From Alkalibacillus salilacus (GTDB taxonomy: Bacteria; Bacillota; Bacilli; Bacillales; Alkalibacillaceae): DNA of 64,000 bases. Each line of letters begins with the position of its first letter. Position 1 is the stretch's first letter. The notes below the pieces were generated by a model, which saw only the letters and a program-made list of their open reading frames with translations, was not told the origin of the DNA and did no database searches. The position numbers were made by a program, and so were the translations under genes. The DNA lies in assembly GCF_030812915.1 (NCBI RefSeq), contig NZ_JAUSTQ010000004.1:186001-250000 (forward strand), in the 5' to 3' direction. This document shows, piece by piece, positions 45,529-54,248 of the stretch.

Positions 45529-45693
45529 TAGTACAACTCCTTAAACTTTTCTACAAAAATGTCACCTATTTTGTTTTATACTATAATAAACATCATATCA
45601 TGGGATAGATTAGGTTATCACGTTTTATTCCAAATTATGTTATAATAATTCATACTATTAAGACAATCATACATCGCAATGGGAGCGATATCT

Positions 45694-45900
45694 ATGGATA
45701 GTCATTTAACAAACGTATTCAATCGCATCGGCATATTAGATTTAATCTTTTTAATCCCAATGCTTTTCTTATTCGCGTATTTGCCAGACGATCATGTTTG
45801 GAGTGTTTTCGTGAACTTAGTCATTGTCGTGTTTTTTAGTTTCGGATTGGCAATGGCTTTTCATGCCACAATGGATTATTTCAAGAAAAGAGCTAACTAA
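45694..45900 (+). CDS. Small two-helix membrane protein, unknown
   Basis: A 68-residue protein with two hydrophobic helices (about residues 13-30 and 34-55) and a basic C-terminus (YFKKRAN). The start at 45694 (MDSHLTNVF) has GGGAG about 8 bases upstream; the frame extends to 45679 without a better site. It is followed after 32 bp by an interrupted small reading frame, and the two may have formed an operon. The family is not recognised. Confidence 0.6.
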   Translation: MDSHLTNVFNRIGILDLIFLIPMLFLFAYLPDDHVWSVFVNLVIVVFFSFGLAMAFHATMDYFKKRAN

Positions 45901-45932
45901 ATAACGTCTTATTTAGTGTGAGGTGACTTAAT

Positions 45933-46073
45933 TTGAGTGAAAATCAGCCGAAGCGTTGAAGTCGTTTTGAGAATTGGTTCGACGTTCTATTATTTATCCC
46001 TGAGCTAATCCTAATCCCAATTAAGTATATGGTTCGGGGAATTCTGTGGTTAGTCAGAATTTGGTTGCATTAA
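45933..46073 (+). pseudogene. Small membrane-protein gene interrupted by an in-frame TGA
   Basis: A 47-codon frame starting at TTG 45933 (GAGGTGA 8 bases upstream) reads SENQPKR, then TGA at 45957-45959, then continues open for 37 codons (SRFENWFDVLLFIPELILI and onward) to TAA 46071-46073. The downstream part is a plausible amphipathic/membrane segment with Trp and Arg residues at regular places. Without the TGA it would be a 46-residue protein. The stop replaces what is most simply a Trp (TGG) or Arg (CGA) codon, giving a decayed gene, a sequencing error or, less likely, readthrough. Confidence 0.5.
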
Positions 46074-46086
46074 TTCTTCATAAAAA

Positions 46087-46122
46087 ATGAGCTTGGTACA
46101 ATATCTGTTATACCAAGCTCAT
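46087..46122 (-). terminator. Terminator of the AraC-type regulator gene
   Basis: Twelve-bp perfect stem ATGAGCTTGGTA with TACCAAGCTCAT and a 12-base loop. The A6 tract at its left gives the T-run on the minus strand. Confidence 0.82.
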
Positions 46123-46138
46123 AAGAGCAAGCTATTCG

Positions 46139-47005
46139 TTATTTAACCTTTTTAACCGGAAGCCAGATCTCACTATAAGCATAATCCTGCTTCTCATCAT
46201 CCATCTTAGCAAACGAAAATGTCGGAGCATTAACTAACTCATAATCAGAAGACGGAAGCCATTCTGAATGTGTCTTCGCCATTGTCTCTTGCATTGTCGA
46301 CGGGAACGGCCCTTCATTCGGAAACACGGCCCACGTACAAGCATCTACAGACACTTGATCTAATTGCTCACTAACATCTTCTCGGGTTGTCAGCACACCG
46401 ATTAAATGAGTTAAATCGCCTTCTTCTTTTTGAAATTGTGCATCCGCATCATACGAGGCATTGACGACTTCAAACGGTTCGACATTTTGTAAATCCCGCA
46501 TTTCCTGTCGTTGCTCCTCCGTAATACTCTCAGCCAGTCTCACAATTTCCTGATTCACCCCTTCAAACTGCATGGTAACACGCTTACTAACACCAACTAA
46601 GTTAAAAGCTGGCTTCTCAACTACTCTAAATTCCATTTCATTGCCTCCTTTAACTGAAATCACAAAGGAAAGTTTGGGGTAAGCTTTACTGAAGCCATGA
46701 TGACTGACATCAGATGGTAAAAACCCTGCCCACTTCTTAAACGCTCGTGTAAAACCATCGACAGATTGATAGCCATATTTAAAAGCGACATCTGTTACCC
46801 GTTCTCTATTCAATAAATCTTTATTGGCTTCAGAAAGTTTTCGGTATTTGATATATTCATTTAAGGTCAATCCTGCTAAATAGAAAAATACTTTGCGAAA
46901 ATGATAATCAGATACCCCAGCATAACCAGCAACATGTTCAAGTGATATATCATCTGTTAAATGGTCTTCAATATATTCGATTATGTCATTCAATTCCTTT
47001 AACAC
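46139..47005 (-). CDS. AraC-family regulator with GyrI-like effector domain
   Basis: A 288-residue protein with an N-terminal AraC DNA-binding domain (about residues 1-105; two helix-turn-helices, SLEHVAGYAGVSDYHFRKVF and RVTDVAFKYGYQSVDGFTRAF) and a C-terminal GyrI/BmrR-type ligand-binding domain (about 125-288). This order matches the Rob/YdeE-type multidrug sensors. GTG 47005 is preferred with AAGGAGG 7 bases upstream; the frame to 47023 lies over that site. Targets and ligand are unknown. Confidence 0.85.
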   Translation of the reverse strand: MLKELNDIIEYIEDHLTDDISLEHVAGYAGVSDYHFRKVFFYLAGLTLNEYIKYRKLSEANKDLLNRERVTDVAFKYGYQSVDGFTRAFKKWAGFLPSDVSHHGFSKAYPKLSFVISVKGGNEMEFRVVEKPAFNLVGVSKRVTMQFEGVNQEIVRLAESITEEQRQEMRDLQNVEPFEVVNASYDADAQFQKEEGDLTHLIGVLTTREDVSEQLDQVSVDACTWAVFPNEGPFPSTMQETMAKTHSEWLPSSDYELVNAPTFSFAKMDDEKQDYAYSEIWLPVKKVK

Positions 47006-47093
47006 AGGCACCCCTCCTTCCATATATCAATCGTAACAAAGCCTATGATCAGAGACTCGACATTTAATGATCAATTGTGTCGGATGAGCCTAA

Positions 47094-47125
47094 TAAAAAA
47101 CTGACATCGATTTACGACATCAGTT
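47094..47125 (-). terminator. Terminator of the rRNA methyltransferase gene
   Basis: Minus-strand stem ACTGATGTCG with CGATGTCAGT (two central mismatches) and a T6 run. Its sequence belongs to the same terminator type as those at 59407 and 59924. Confidence 0.72.
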
Positions 47126-47143
47126 CCTTGGGTGTGACTATAA

Positions 47144-48325
47144 TCAAACTTTTAAAATAAGTACTTTTAAGTAATCACTCTGTTTATAAAGACTATGCGT
47201 GGCGAAATCTTTCGGCAGGCCAAACTCTTCTTTCACTTGGTAAGATACACCCGCTTCATTAAACCCTTGATCAACTAGCTTTTTAAAATGCTTCATATCG
47301 AATGATGCATTGTTCGTCGAGGCGACAATGACACCGTTTTTGTTGATAATTTCTGCTGAATGCTTAATAAGTGATGGATAGTCCTTAGCGCTAGAAAATG
47401 TCTTTTTCTTATTACGTGCAAAGCTTGGCGGATCTAATACAATCGTATCGAACTGAAGGCTATGTCGTTTCGCGTATTTAAAATAACTATAAATATCCAT
47501 GACATATGTTGATTGTTGTTCTAGATCGATGCCGTTCAAACTAAAATTCTCAATCGTTTTTGGCTCACTACGTTTGGCGAGATCGACACTTGTTGTACTC
47601 TCTGCACCACCTAATGCTGCTGCGACTGAAAATGCGCCAGTATATGAAAACGTATTAAGTACATGCTTGTCCTTCGCATAACGATCACGAAGCGCACGAC
47701 GCACATCACGCTGATCTAAGAAAATACCTGTCATTGCCCCATCATTTAAATCAACGGCATAATTCATCCCATTCTCTTGAATAATGAGCGGGAATTCCGG
47801 TCGTTCGCCGTAAACGAAGTCATCATCGTCTATATACGATCCCTTCGTATCAAATCGTTTCTTCTCATAAATCGATACGCATTCACCATACTCCGTTAAC
47901 ACCGTCACAACTAGCTCTTTAAACGCATAAATGCCTTCACTATACCAGTTCAACAAATAATGACCATTATAATAATCAATGGTTAGACCACCAATGCCGT
48001 CTCCTTCACCGTTAAACAAACGAAACGCTGTTGTATTAGGATCCTCATAAAATCCCTTACGTTTATTAATCGCTGCCAAAATCCTTGTCCGAAAAAAGGC
48101 CTTATCGATTGGTTCATCTTTATTATGAGTTAACACCCATCCTAACCCTTTATTTTGATTACCATAATAACCTTTCGCAATAAAGCGTCCGTTCCCATCC
48201 ACTAAATGAACAATTTCCCCTTCATTGTTAAGGTCATTCATGTTTTGAACCGCTTCTTTATGAATCAATGGAAATTTATGTTGGAACTGTTTAACAAACG
48301 TTGACTTAATAACTAATTCAATCAT
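47144..48325 (-). CDS. RlmI-like class I rRNA (cytosine-C5) methyltransferase
   Basis: A 393-residue protein with an N-terminal PUA-type domain (about residues 1-75, with GNGRFIAKGYYGNQNKG), a linker domain, and a SAM-dependent methyltransferase domain beginning LNTFSYTGAFSVAAALGGA (about residue 210) with the catalytic-loop motif VLDPPSFARNKK (about residue 290). It corresponds to YwbD and RlmI, which methylate 23S rRNA. GAGGCGG precedes the ATG. It is monocistronic. Confidence 0.88.
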   Translation of the reverse strand: MIELVIKSTFVKQFQHKFPLIHKEAVQNMNDLNNEGEIVHLVDGNGRFIAKGYYGNQNKGLGWVLTHNKDEPIDKAFFRTRILAAINKRKGFYEDPNTTAFRLFNGEGDGIGGLTIDYYNGHYLLNWYSEGIYAFKELVVTVLTEYGECVSIYEKKRFDTKGSYIDDDDFVYGERPEFPLIIQENGMNYAVDLNDGAMTGIFLDQRDVRRALRDRYAKDKHVLNTFSYTGAFSVAAALGGAESTTSVDLAKRSEPKTIENFSLNGIDLEQQSTYVMDIYSYFKYAKRHSLQFDTIVLDPPSFARNKKKTFSSAKDYPSLIKHSAEIINKNGVIVASTNNASFDMKHFKKLVDQGFNEAGVSYQVKEEFGLPKDFATHSLYKQSDYLKVLILKV

Positions 48326-48439
48326 GTGGTTAACCGCCTCCTCTCATGCTCTCACGTTATTATCCCACATAGAGAATTAAAAGTAAAAACTAAGTAGAAG
48401 AGGTTTAGCTTGCTTTTAAAATGTTAGTTAATAGTCATC

Positions 48440-48928
48440 TCAAGAGAAGACATCTGTTTTTAAATAGAATCCTAATGCTGCTCCGATCACACCCCATACA
48501 ATAATACTAACGACATGCCAAAAGACGACCGTACTTTTATTAGCACCTGCAGCTAATGACCCAAATGCTGCAATATGACCAGAAGCAATTAATGGGGCAA
48601 GGAGAGCTACACCTGGAACACCATATTTTTCGTATCTAGCTTTCGCTCTACTCGTTCTTCTATGTATAAACCCTCTTTGATCCGAATTCCGATATCGAAC
48701 TAGCCACGCATTATAGGGTATGACGATCGCCATAATAGACAACCAGTTACCGATGACACTTATGACTAAAGCCCATATAACCGGGAGTCCTACCAGAATA
48801 CCAATAGCTGCACCGCCAGGAGATTCCACAAACGGAATTAACGATAATATAAAGACTCCGATCGTCTGGATGAATTCATTAACACCGTCTAAATAGTTTA
48901 AAACATCCTGAACCATTCCTCTAAACAC
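48440..48928 (-). CDS. Small multidrug export-like membrane protein (Sm_multidrug_ex family)
   Basis: A 162-residue protein with four to five membrane helices; SLIPFVESPGGAAIGIL and LLAPLIASGHIAAFGSLAAG are the two related half-motifs of the family, and a basic cytoplasmic loop (HRRTSRAKARYEKYG) lies between them. Despite the family name no transport has been shown. GTG 48928 is chosen since GAGGAG then lies 9 bases away; ATG 48934 is only 3 bases from that site and remains possible. It is monocistronic. Confidence 0.75.
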   Translation of the reverse strand: MFRGMVQDVLNYLDGVNEFIQTIGVFILSLIPFVESPGGAAIGILVGLPVIWALVISVIGNWLSIMAIVIPYNAWLVRYRNSDQRGFIHRRTSRAKARYEKYGVPGVALLAPLIASGHIAAFGSLAAGANKSTVVFWHVVSIIVWGVIGAALGFYLKTDVFS

Positions 48929-49023
48929 TACCATTCACTCCTCTCTAAAACATGATTCTACAACTTGTGAATAATCCCTTTTTATTTGGAATAATTTTGA
49001 ACTATTATATAACCTATTCAAAA

Positions 49024-49059
49024 TAAAAGAACTGATCTCAATTATGACAAGATCAGTTC
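49024..49059 (-). terminator. Terminator after the paired SRPBCC genes
   Basis: Perfect ten-bp minus-strand stem GAACTGATCT with AGATCAGTTC and an 11-base loop, then a T-rich exit (CTTTTATTTT). Confidence 0.8.
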
Positions 49060-49152
49060 CAATAGTTGTTTATTTAATTTAAAGTGACAAATAATTGATG
49101 ATGAATTTTCTTTATTTAAATTTGGCACTAAAGTAAAAAGAACAGATAACAG

Positions 49153-49629
49153 TTATTGCGAATCAAATTGGCGCTCATATATTTCACGGAGTTCTGCACC
49201 GTTCTCTGGCCACTCAGGCTGATTTCCTTGCACCAGCATATCTAAAGCATCAAGACAACGATGCCACCCTGCTGCCATATATTTGGCATAAGTAGGGTCG
49301 TCAAACATGTGTGTGAAATTTAGTAAACAACCGTTATTCGTCGCATCCAAATGCATATGTAGCAGGTCATCAACTTCACGAAAATAAAATGTCCAAGGTG
49401 GATTAAATTCTGTTATAACAGCTTCATAAACCGTACCCTCACCATCATCAAACACAATCTTCCCACCAACTTGAAGATCCATCTCACCCGTTGCAAATGG
49501 ATACCATGCCGAGAAATATTCTGGCTTTGTCAGATAGTCAAAAACGTGTTCCGCCTCGAATGGGAAGTGACGTTTAAACTCCAGAGCATAACGTCCATCA
49601 ACTTTTTCTAACATACCATATTCATTCAT
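49153..49629 (-). CDS. SRPBCC/AHSA1-domain protein
   Basis: A 158-residue protein of the START-like SRPBCC superfamily, AHSA1 branch: the start ALEFKRHFPFEAEHVFDYLT, the PEYFSAWYPF Trp-Pro turn and a C-terminal helix with AAGWHRCLDALDML are characteristic. These single-domain proteins have a hydrophobic cavity for small ligands; the ligand is unknown. The start at 49629 follows GGAGGATTAATC. It lies 23 bp after another SRPBCC gene, so the two form an operon of paralogous fold. Confidence 0.82.
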   Translation of the reverse strand: MNEYGMLEKVDGRYALEFKRHFPFEAEHVFDYLTKPEYFSAWYPFATGEMDLQVGGKIVFDDGEGTVYEAVITEFNPPWTFYFREVDDLLHMHLDATNNGCLLNFTHMFDDPTYAKYMAAGWHRCLDALDMLVQGNQPEWPENGAELREIYERQFDSQ

Positions 49630-49652
49630 GATTAATCCTCCATTCACATGTC

Positions 49653-50111
49653 TTATCTATAGTTTTCTAGATACTGTTTTAACGCATCTAGATCTTTCGT
49701 ACACGCTTTCTTGAACGAGCCGGCCATTAACTTTCCAAAAAGTTTTGATAAACCCGTTAATCCCTTAATCTCTCCGTGAAGGGTTACCTGTGATTGGTCA
49801 CCAGCTGAATCCACCGTATAAGTAAAAATATATTCCCCTTTACCCGTCGATCCTTTTGACCCATCACAACGTAACACAATTTTCTCAGGTTCTTGTAACT
49901 CCATCACTTTAAAATGTTCTGAAGCTTCCTTACCAAACATCTTCCTTGTTTCTTTCCATTCACTACCGACTTTAATTGGGCCATCATCTAATCGTTCCAT
50001 TCGCACCAAACCATGCATCCAATGATAAGCAGCATCTAGGTCGATCAAACTGTTATACGTGGTTTGATGCGGGGCATTAAATGTGCGTACCACATCAAAT
50101 GTGATACTCAT
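49653..50111 (-). CDS. SRPBCC-family (polyketide cyclase-like) protein
   Basis: A 152-residue SRPBCC protein beginning ITFDVVRTFNAPHQTTYNSL, with the long C-terminal helix of the fold (FGKLMAGSFKKACTKDLDALKQYL). It is of the polyketide-cyclase/CoxG-like rather than the AHSA1 subtype. GGGGAGG lies before the ATG. It is first in a two-gene operon and divergent from the PadR-DUF1048 operon, 226 bp away, so the PadR protein may also control it (inference). Confidence 0.8.
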   Translation of the reverse strand: MSITFDVVRTFNAPHQTTYNSLIDLDAAYHWMHGLVRMERLDDGPIKVGSEWKETRKMFGKEASEHFKVMELQEPEKIVLRCDGSKGSTGKGEYIFTYTVDSAGDQSQVTLHGEIKGLTGLSKLFGKLMAGSFKKACTKDLDALKQYLENYR

Positions 50112-50236
50112 ACAAGCGCCTCCCCTAGCCTTTTATATGAGTATAGCACAAAGCATGACCAGCTTCATACTAGCTTCTCATTCAAGACTCATCACCTTAA
50201 CCCAACTCACGCACACTAGTATCATTAAAAACAAAC

Positions 50237-50291
50237 TTGACACCTCCACTATTCTGTATTACTATATACTAGTAGTGAGTATTACAGAGTA
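50237..50291 (+). promoter_or_regulatory. padR-DUF1048 promoter with overlapping inverted-repeat operator
   Basis: TTGACA (50237-50242), 17 bp, TACTAT (50260-50265). An inverted repeat with 14-bp arms, TATTCTGTATTACT (50250-50263) and AGTATTACAGAGTA (50278-50291), 12 of 14 positions paired, spans the -10. This is the expected place for autorepression by the PadR protein encoded 47 bp downstream. Confidence 0.65.
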
Positions 50292-50337
50292 GTGGTGGCA
50301 TAAATAGCTTTTCGATTAACCATGAAAGGAGGTCACT

Positions 50338-50655
50338 ATGCATAACTTCAGAGAAATGATGAAGGGTGTACTTGAAGGATGTGTCCTTGAAATTATTAGC
50401 CGCGGCGAGACATACGGCTATGAAATCACCCAACAGCTACGTGAGCTCGGTTTTACTGATATTGTTGAAGGTACCGTTTATACAATAACGATGCGACTTG
50501 AAAAAAACGAACTCGTGAATATCGAGAAAAAACCTTCCTCTAAAGGTCCGCCAAGAAAGTTTTACACTCTAAACGAAGCAGGGCATAAGCATCTAAACGA
50601 TTTTTGGGAAAAGTGGGGATTTGTTTCAAGTACCATTAATAAACTTAAAGATTAA
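50338..50655 (+). CDS. PadR-family transcriptional regulator
   Basis: A 105-residue winged-helix regulator: the N-terminal segment [23 protein letters not shown] (helix 1 to the conserved GYE motif), recognition region [18 protein letters not shown] and wing [14 protein letters not shown] are standard PadR-s1. The short C-terminal helix is the dimerisation arm. AAAGGAGGTCACT precedes the start. It is cotranscribed with a DUF1048 gene 16 bp downstream, a frequent pairing. Confidence 0.9.
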   Translation: MHNFREMMKGVLEGCVLEIISRGETYGYEITQQLRELGFTDIVEGTVYTITMRLEKNELVNIEKKPSSKGPPRKFYTLNEAGHKHLNDFWEKWGFVSSTINKLKD

Positions 50656-50671
50656 AATCGAAAGGAGAATC

Positions 50672-51013
50672 ATGATGAGTATATTTGAAAAGTTGGTTGG
50701 GAGTCTAAATGACAAACGTGAATGGCGAGCAATGGAAGCACGAGCGAAAGCTCTTCCTCATGACTATTACAACGCTTATAAAGCGATTCAGAAGTATATT
50801 TGGTCAACGGGTGGCTTATCTGATTGGAAAAGTGCCAAACGAATCTTTGAAGGAATTCTTGATTTATTTGAAGAAGGAGCAGCCCATAACAGACAAGTAA
50901 CAGAACTGACTGGCGAAGATGTAGCAGATTTCTGTGACGAGCTTTTAAAAGATGAAACGTCTTGGCAAGATAAGTATCGCAAAAAGTTGAACAGTGCTAT
51001 TGACCGAGATTAA
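50672..51013 (+). CDS. DUF1048 protein, PadR partner
   Basis: A 113-residue helical protein with the family's N-terminal [20 protein letters not shown] and the central [22 protein letters not shown] segment. Its genes usually sit next to padR genes; the function is unknown, perhaps an accessory of the regulator. ATG 50672 or the following ATG 50675 is the start, after AAAGGAG. The frame is open to 50621 but that would overlap padR. Confidence 0.83.
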   Translation: MMSIFEKLVGSLNDKREWRAMEARAKALPHDYYNAYKAIQKYIWSTGGLSDWKSAKRIFEGILDLFEEGAAHNRQVTELTGEDVADFCDELLKDETSWQDKYRKKLNSAIDRD

Positions 51014-51094
51014 GCTGTATCGCCTCTTGCATGATCCCGATATCTTAACCTAGAATATCAACATATACGTGAAGAAAATACTGAATATAAATTG

Positions 51095-51122
51095 AAAAAG
51101 GAGGAGCTAACCGCTCCTCCTT
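51095..51122. terminator. Bidirectional terminator between DUF1048 and the aldehyde dehydrogenase gene
   Basis: Ten-bp perfect stem AAGGAGGAGC with GCTCCTCCTT around TAACC. The A5 tract gives a T-run on the minus strand. Confidence 0.83.
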
Positions 51123-51128
51123 CGATTT

Positions 51129-52565
51129 CTATTCTGACTCTAAATTCACACCGATGAACTTCAACTCCGTCATATCCTCAACAGCATATTTCACACCTTC
51201 TTTACCCATACCACTTTGTTTCACACCACCATAAGGGTGATTATCTCGCCTAAAGGTAGACATTTCGTTAATCCACACGCCGCCCATTTCTAATTGATCC
51301 GCAACGCGTAACGCTCGGTTGATATCTTTTGTAAACACACCTGCTTGTAAGCCATAAATCGAATCATTCGACATCTCGACGACTTCATCTTCAGTTTTAA
51401 AAGGGAGCACTGAAACGATCGGCGCAAAAACTTCATCCGCGATAATTTTCATGTCGTTTTGAACATCGGCCATCACCGTCGGCTCAAGCACAGTTCCTTT
51501 TTGTTTACCACCTGATAATATTTTTGCTCCCTTAGACACAGCATCATCGATCCACTGTTTTGCTCGTTCGGCCTCTTCTTCACTAATCATTGGACCTAAA
51601 TCCGTTGTTTCATCGCTTGGATCACCGATGACTAACGCTTCAGTCATATTAACGAGTTGTCCAACAACATCATCAAAAATATCCTCTTGAATATATATTC
51701 TTTGAGCGGATATACAGATCTGACCTGAATAAGTAAAAGCCCCTTTAACTAACTTATTAACAGCTTGTTCAACGTTAGCATCTTCAAATATAATATTGGG
51801 TGAGTTAGACCCTAATTCGAGTGTTACTTTTTTAAACCCAGCGCTCTGACTGATCTCTTTTCCAACTGGTAAGCTTCCGGTGAATGAGATTTTTTCTAAC
51901 TTTTCGTGTTTCGTTAATGGGCTCCCCACTTCACTTCCAGTCCCAATCACTAAGTTCAACACACCATCTGGAATACCCGCTTCTGAAAACAGCTTTGTCA
52001 ATTTATAAGCAGTAGCAGGGGTTTTTTCAGCCGGTTTAAACACCACTGTGTTCCCAGCTGCAATGGCTGGTGCAATTTTGTGAAGAGACAAATTTAACGG
52101 AAAATTAAAAGGTGTAATGGCCCCGACTACCCCTAATGCCCTCCGTTTAACCATACCTAATCGATTCTCACCGCCATTCGCAGCATCCATTGGAATTAAT
52201 TCACCCATGATATGTTTAGCCCATTCAGAGGAAAAGCGAAGGACCTGAATAGAGCGCTCAACTTCTGCTCGACTGCTCACAATCGGTTTTCCCGCTTCTT
52301 GCATAATCGTTTGTGCGAATTCCTCTTTTCGGTCTTCTAATAAATCAGCCGTTTTTCGCAAAATATCACTACGCTGATGGGCCGGCATGTGCTTCATTGT
52401 AGAATGAAACACATCAAAACTCCCATTTACTGCTTCATTTAAATCACTTTCATTCGCTAAGACGATTTCAGCAATCACTTCTTGATTAAAAGGATTGACC
52501 ACTTCTTCAGTTTCGCGTTGACCTTCATTGATCTCACGCCCGTTAATAATTGATCCAATTCTCAT
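51129..52565 (-). CDS. NAD(P)-dependent aldehyde dehydrogenase
   Basis: A 478-residue ALDH: FNFPLNLSLHKIAPAIAAGNTVV (N-terminal nucleotide region), FTGSLPVGKEI, the general-base motif LELGSNSPN (Glu about residue 250) and the nucleophile Cys in GQICISAQR (about residue 285). An Asn-for-Lys style change is seen in LGSNSPN, where LGGNAP or LGGKSP is more usual. The start at 52565 has AGGGGTG at good distance. It lies 22 bp after the acetolactate synthase-like gene and is the last gene of the three-gene cluster. The substrate is unknown. Confidence 0.88.
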   Translation of the reverse strand: MRIGSIINGREINEGQRETEEVVNPFNQEVIAEIVLANESDLNEAVNGSFDVFHSTMKHMPAHQRSDILRKTADLLEDRKEEFAQTIMQEAGKPIVSSRAEVERSIQVLRFSSEWAKHIMGELIPMDAANGGENRLGMVKRRALGVVGAITPFNFPLNLSLHKIAPAIAAGNTVVFKPAEKTPATAYKLTKLFSEAGIPDGVLNLVIGTGSEVGSPLTKHEKLEKISFTGSLPVGKEISQSAGFKKVTLELGSNSPNIIFEDANVEQAVNKLVKGAFTYSGQICISAQRIYIQEDIFDDVVGQLVNMTEALVIGDPSDETTDLGPMISEEEAERAKQWIDDAVSKGAKILSGGKQKGTVLEPTVMADVQNDMKIIADEVFAPIVSVLPFKTEDEVVEMSNDSIYGLQAGVFTKDINRALRVADQLEMGGVWINEMSTFRRDNHPYGGVKQSGMGKEGVKYAVEDMTELKFIGVNLESE

Positions 52566-52586
52566 CCATGTCACCCCTTATCGTCA

Positions 52587-54221
52587 TTACTTACAAATAA
52601 TCTCGCCCAGTTTCTCTGTTAATTTCATATTTTCACGATAATCAACCGGACAATCGATTAATACAGGTTTATTCAAATTTATCGCTTGTTTTAAAGTTGG
52701 TAATAACTCTTCCGTTTTTTGAATTTCAAACGCCTCAAAACCATATGATTTGGCTAAATCCACGTAATTAGGATTACCAAATTCAATATAAGACGCACGG
52801 TTAAACTTCTTCATCTGGTGCCATTCGATTAATCCATAGCCGTCGTCACGCCATAATAAAACGACAATTGGTAAATTAAGACGCACGGCCGTTTCTAATT
52901 CAGCACCTGTCATCAGAAAAGCTCCGTCTCCACAAACAGCTACAACATTTTTTTCTGGTTGAACCATCTTAGCCGAAATTGCACCTGGAACAGCCACTCC
53001 CATTGAAGCTAAACCATTCGAAATGAGGCACGTATTCGGTTCGGCTGTGTGAAACAGGCGTGCCATCCACATTTTGTGTGCACCAACGTCCGAGATAACG
53101 ATATCATCATCATTCAGCGCTTCCCTTAAATCTGAAATAATCCTCTGTGGCTTAACAGGAAAACCAGAATCCTCTTCATAGTCCTTTAGTTCATTCATCG
53201 CGTTTTCTCGTACTTCTTTTGCCCAAGCGACATCGCGTTTGAGCTGAGGAAGGGCCTGTTTTATTTTAGATAGATTCTGCCCTATATCTCCGATCACGCT
53301 TGTTTTGACTGGATAGTAGGCGTCTGTTTCAGGATTCGTCGTATCAATATGAAGAATAGGCTTGTCCCCTTCAGGATTCCAATCTTTTGGTGAATACTCT
53401 GCTATGTCAAAGCCAATGGTGATAATTAAATCAGAAGCATTAAGACCACAAGTAATATAATCTTGACTGCCTAAACCAGCTGTCAGTAGACTTAAATCAT
53501 GCGTCCAAGGTAAAGCCCCTTTCCCCATAAATGTGTGGACAACAGGAATCGACGTATGTTCGATGAATGTTCGTAAGACGTCAGAAGCTTTTCCACGAAT
53601 AATCCCGTTCCCCGCTATAATAAGTGGGTTTTCCGCTAATTTAATTAGTTCAGCTGCCTCTTTTATCGTCTCTTCACTTGCACCCGAAAGTTTTGGCATT
53701 CGCACAGTTAATGGCTCAGCTTCATATTCTGCACTGGCAATATCCTCTGGAAGATCGAAATGCGTTGCACCCGGTTTTTCAGAACTAGCCACTTGAAACG
53801 CTTTTCGAATCACCTCAGGCACTATGTCAGGGGTTTTAATTTGAGCATTCCACTTTGTCACTGGCTCATAAATTTTGATTAAATCATAATACTGATGGCT
53901 AATTTTATGCTGTCTATTTAAACCTGCCTGGCCAGTGATTGCTACAATCGGATTCAAGTCCATATTCGAATTCGCAACCCCTGTCAGTAGATTCGTCGCA
54001 CCAGGTCCTAAAGTCGCTAAACAGACACCAGGCTTACCGGTCAGGCGACCATAAATTCCGGCCATAAAAGCGGCACTAGTCTCATGACGAGTTACGATAA
54101 ACTCGATATTGGAATCGTACAATGCATCCAATAAATCAATATTTTCCTCACCTGGTACACCGAAAATGTATTCAACTTCTTCTGCTTCCAAACAACGCAC
54201 AATGGTTTCAGATACATTCAT
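52587..54221 (-). CDS. Acetolactate synthase-like thiamine diphosphate enzyme
   Basis: A 544-residue ThDP enzyme of the AlsS/IlvB group. The catalytic Glu is in VTRHETSAAFMAG (about residue 47), the central FAD/ROSSMANN-like domain follows, and the ThDP motif is VVAVCGDGAFLMTGAELETA (GDG to NLP, about residues 428-460). It would condense two pyruvates to 2-acetolactate, or act on another 2-oxo acid. No ilvN regulatory subunit or alsD decarboxylase is adjacent; an aldehyde dehydrogenase follows and a glutamate synthase-like gene precedes, which points to a specialised pathway. Confidence 0.85.
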   Translation of the reverse strand: MNVSETIVRCLEAEEVEYIFGVPGEENIDLLDALYDSNIEFIVTRHETSAAFMAGIYGRLTGKPGVCLATLGPGATNLLTGVANSNMDLNPIVAITGQAGLNRQHKISHQYYDLIKIYEPVTKWNAQIKTPDIVPEVIRKAFQVASSEKPGATHFDLPEDIASAEYEAEPLTVRMPKLSGASEETIKEAAELIKLAENPLIIAGNGIIRGKASDVLRTFIEHTSIPVVHTFMGKGALPWTHDLSLLTAGLGSQDYITCGLNASDLIITIGFDIAEYSPKDWNPEGDKPILHIDTTNPETDAYYPVKTSVIGDIGQNLSKIKQALPQLKRDVAWAKEVRENAMNELKDYEEDSGFPVKPQRIISDLREALNDDDIVISDVGAHKMWMARLFHTAEPNTCLISNGLASMGVAVPGAISAKMVQPEKNVVAVCGDGAFLMTGAELETAVRLNLPIVVLLWRDDGYGLIEWHQMKKFNRASYIEFGNPNYVDLAKSYGFEAFEIQKTEELLPTLKQAINLNKPVLIDCPVDYRENMKLTEKLGEIICK

Positions 54222-54248
54222 TAACTACATCACCCTTACTAAATATTT

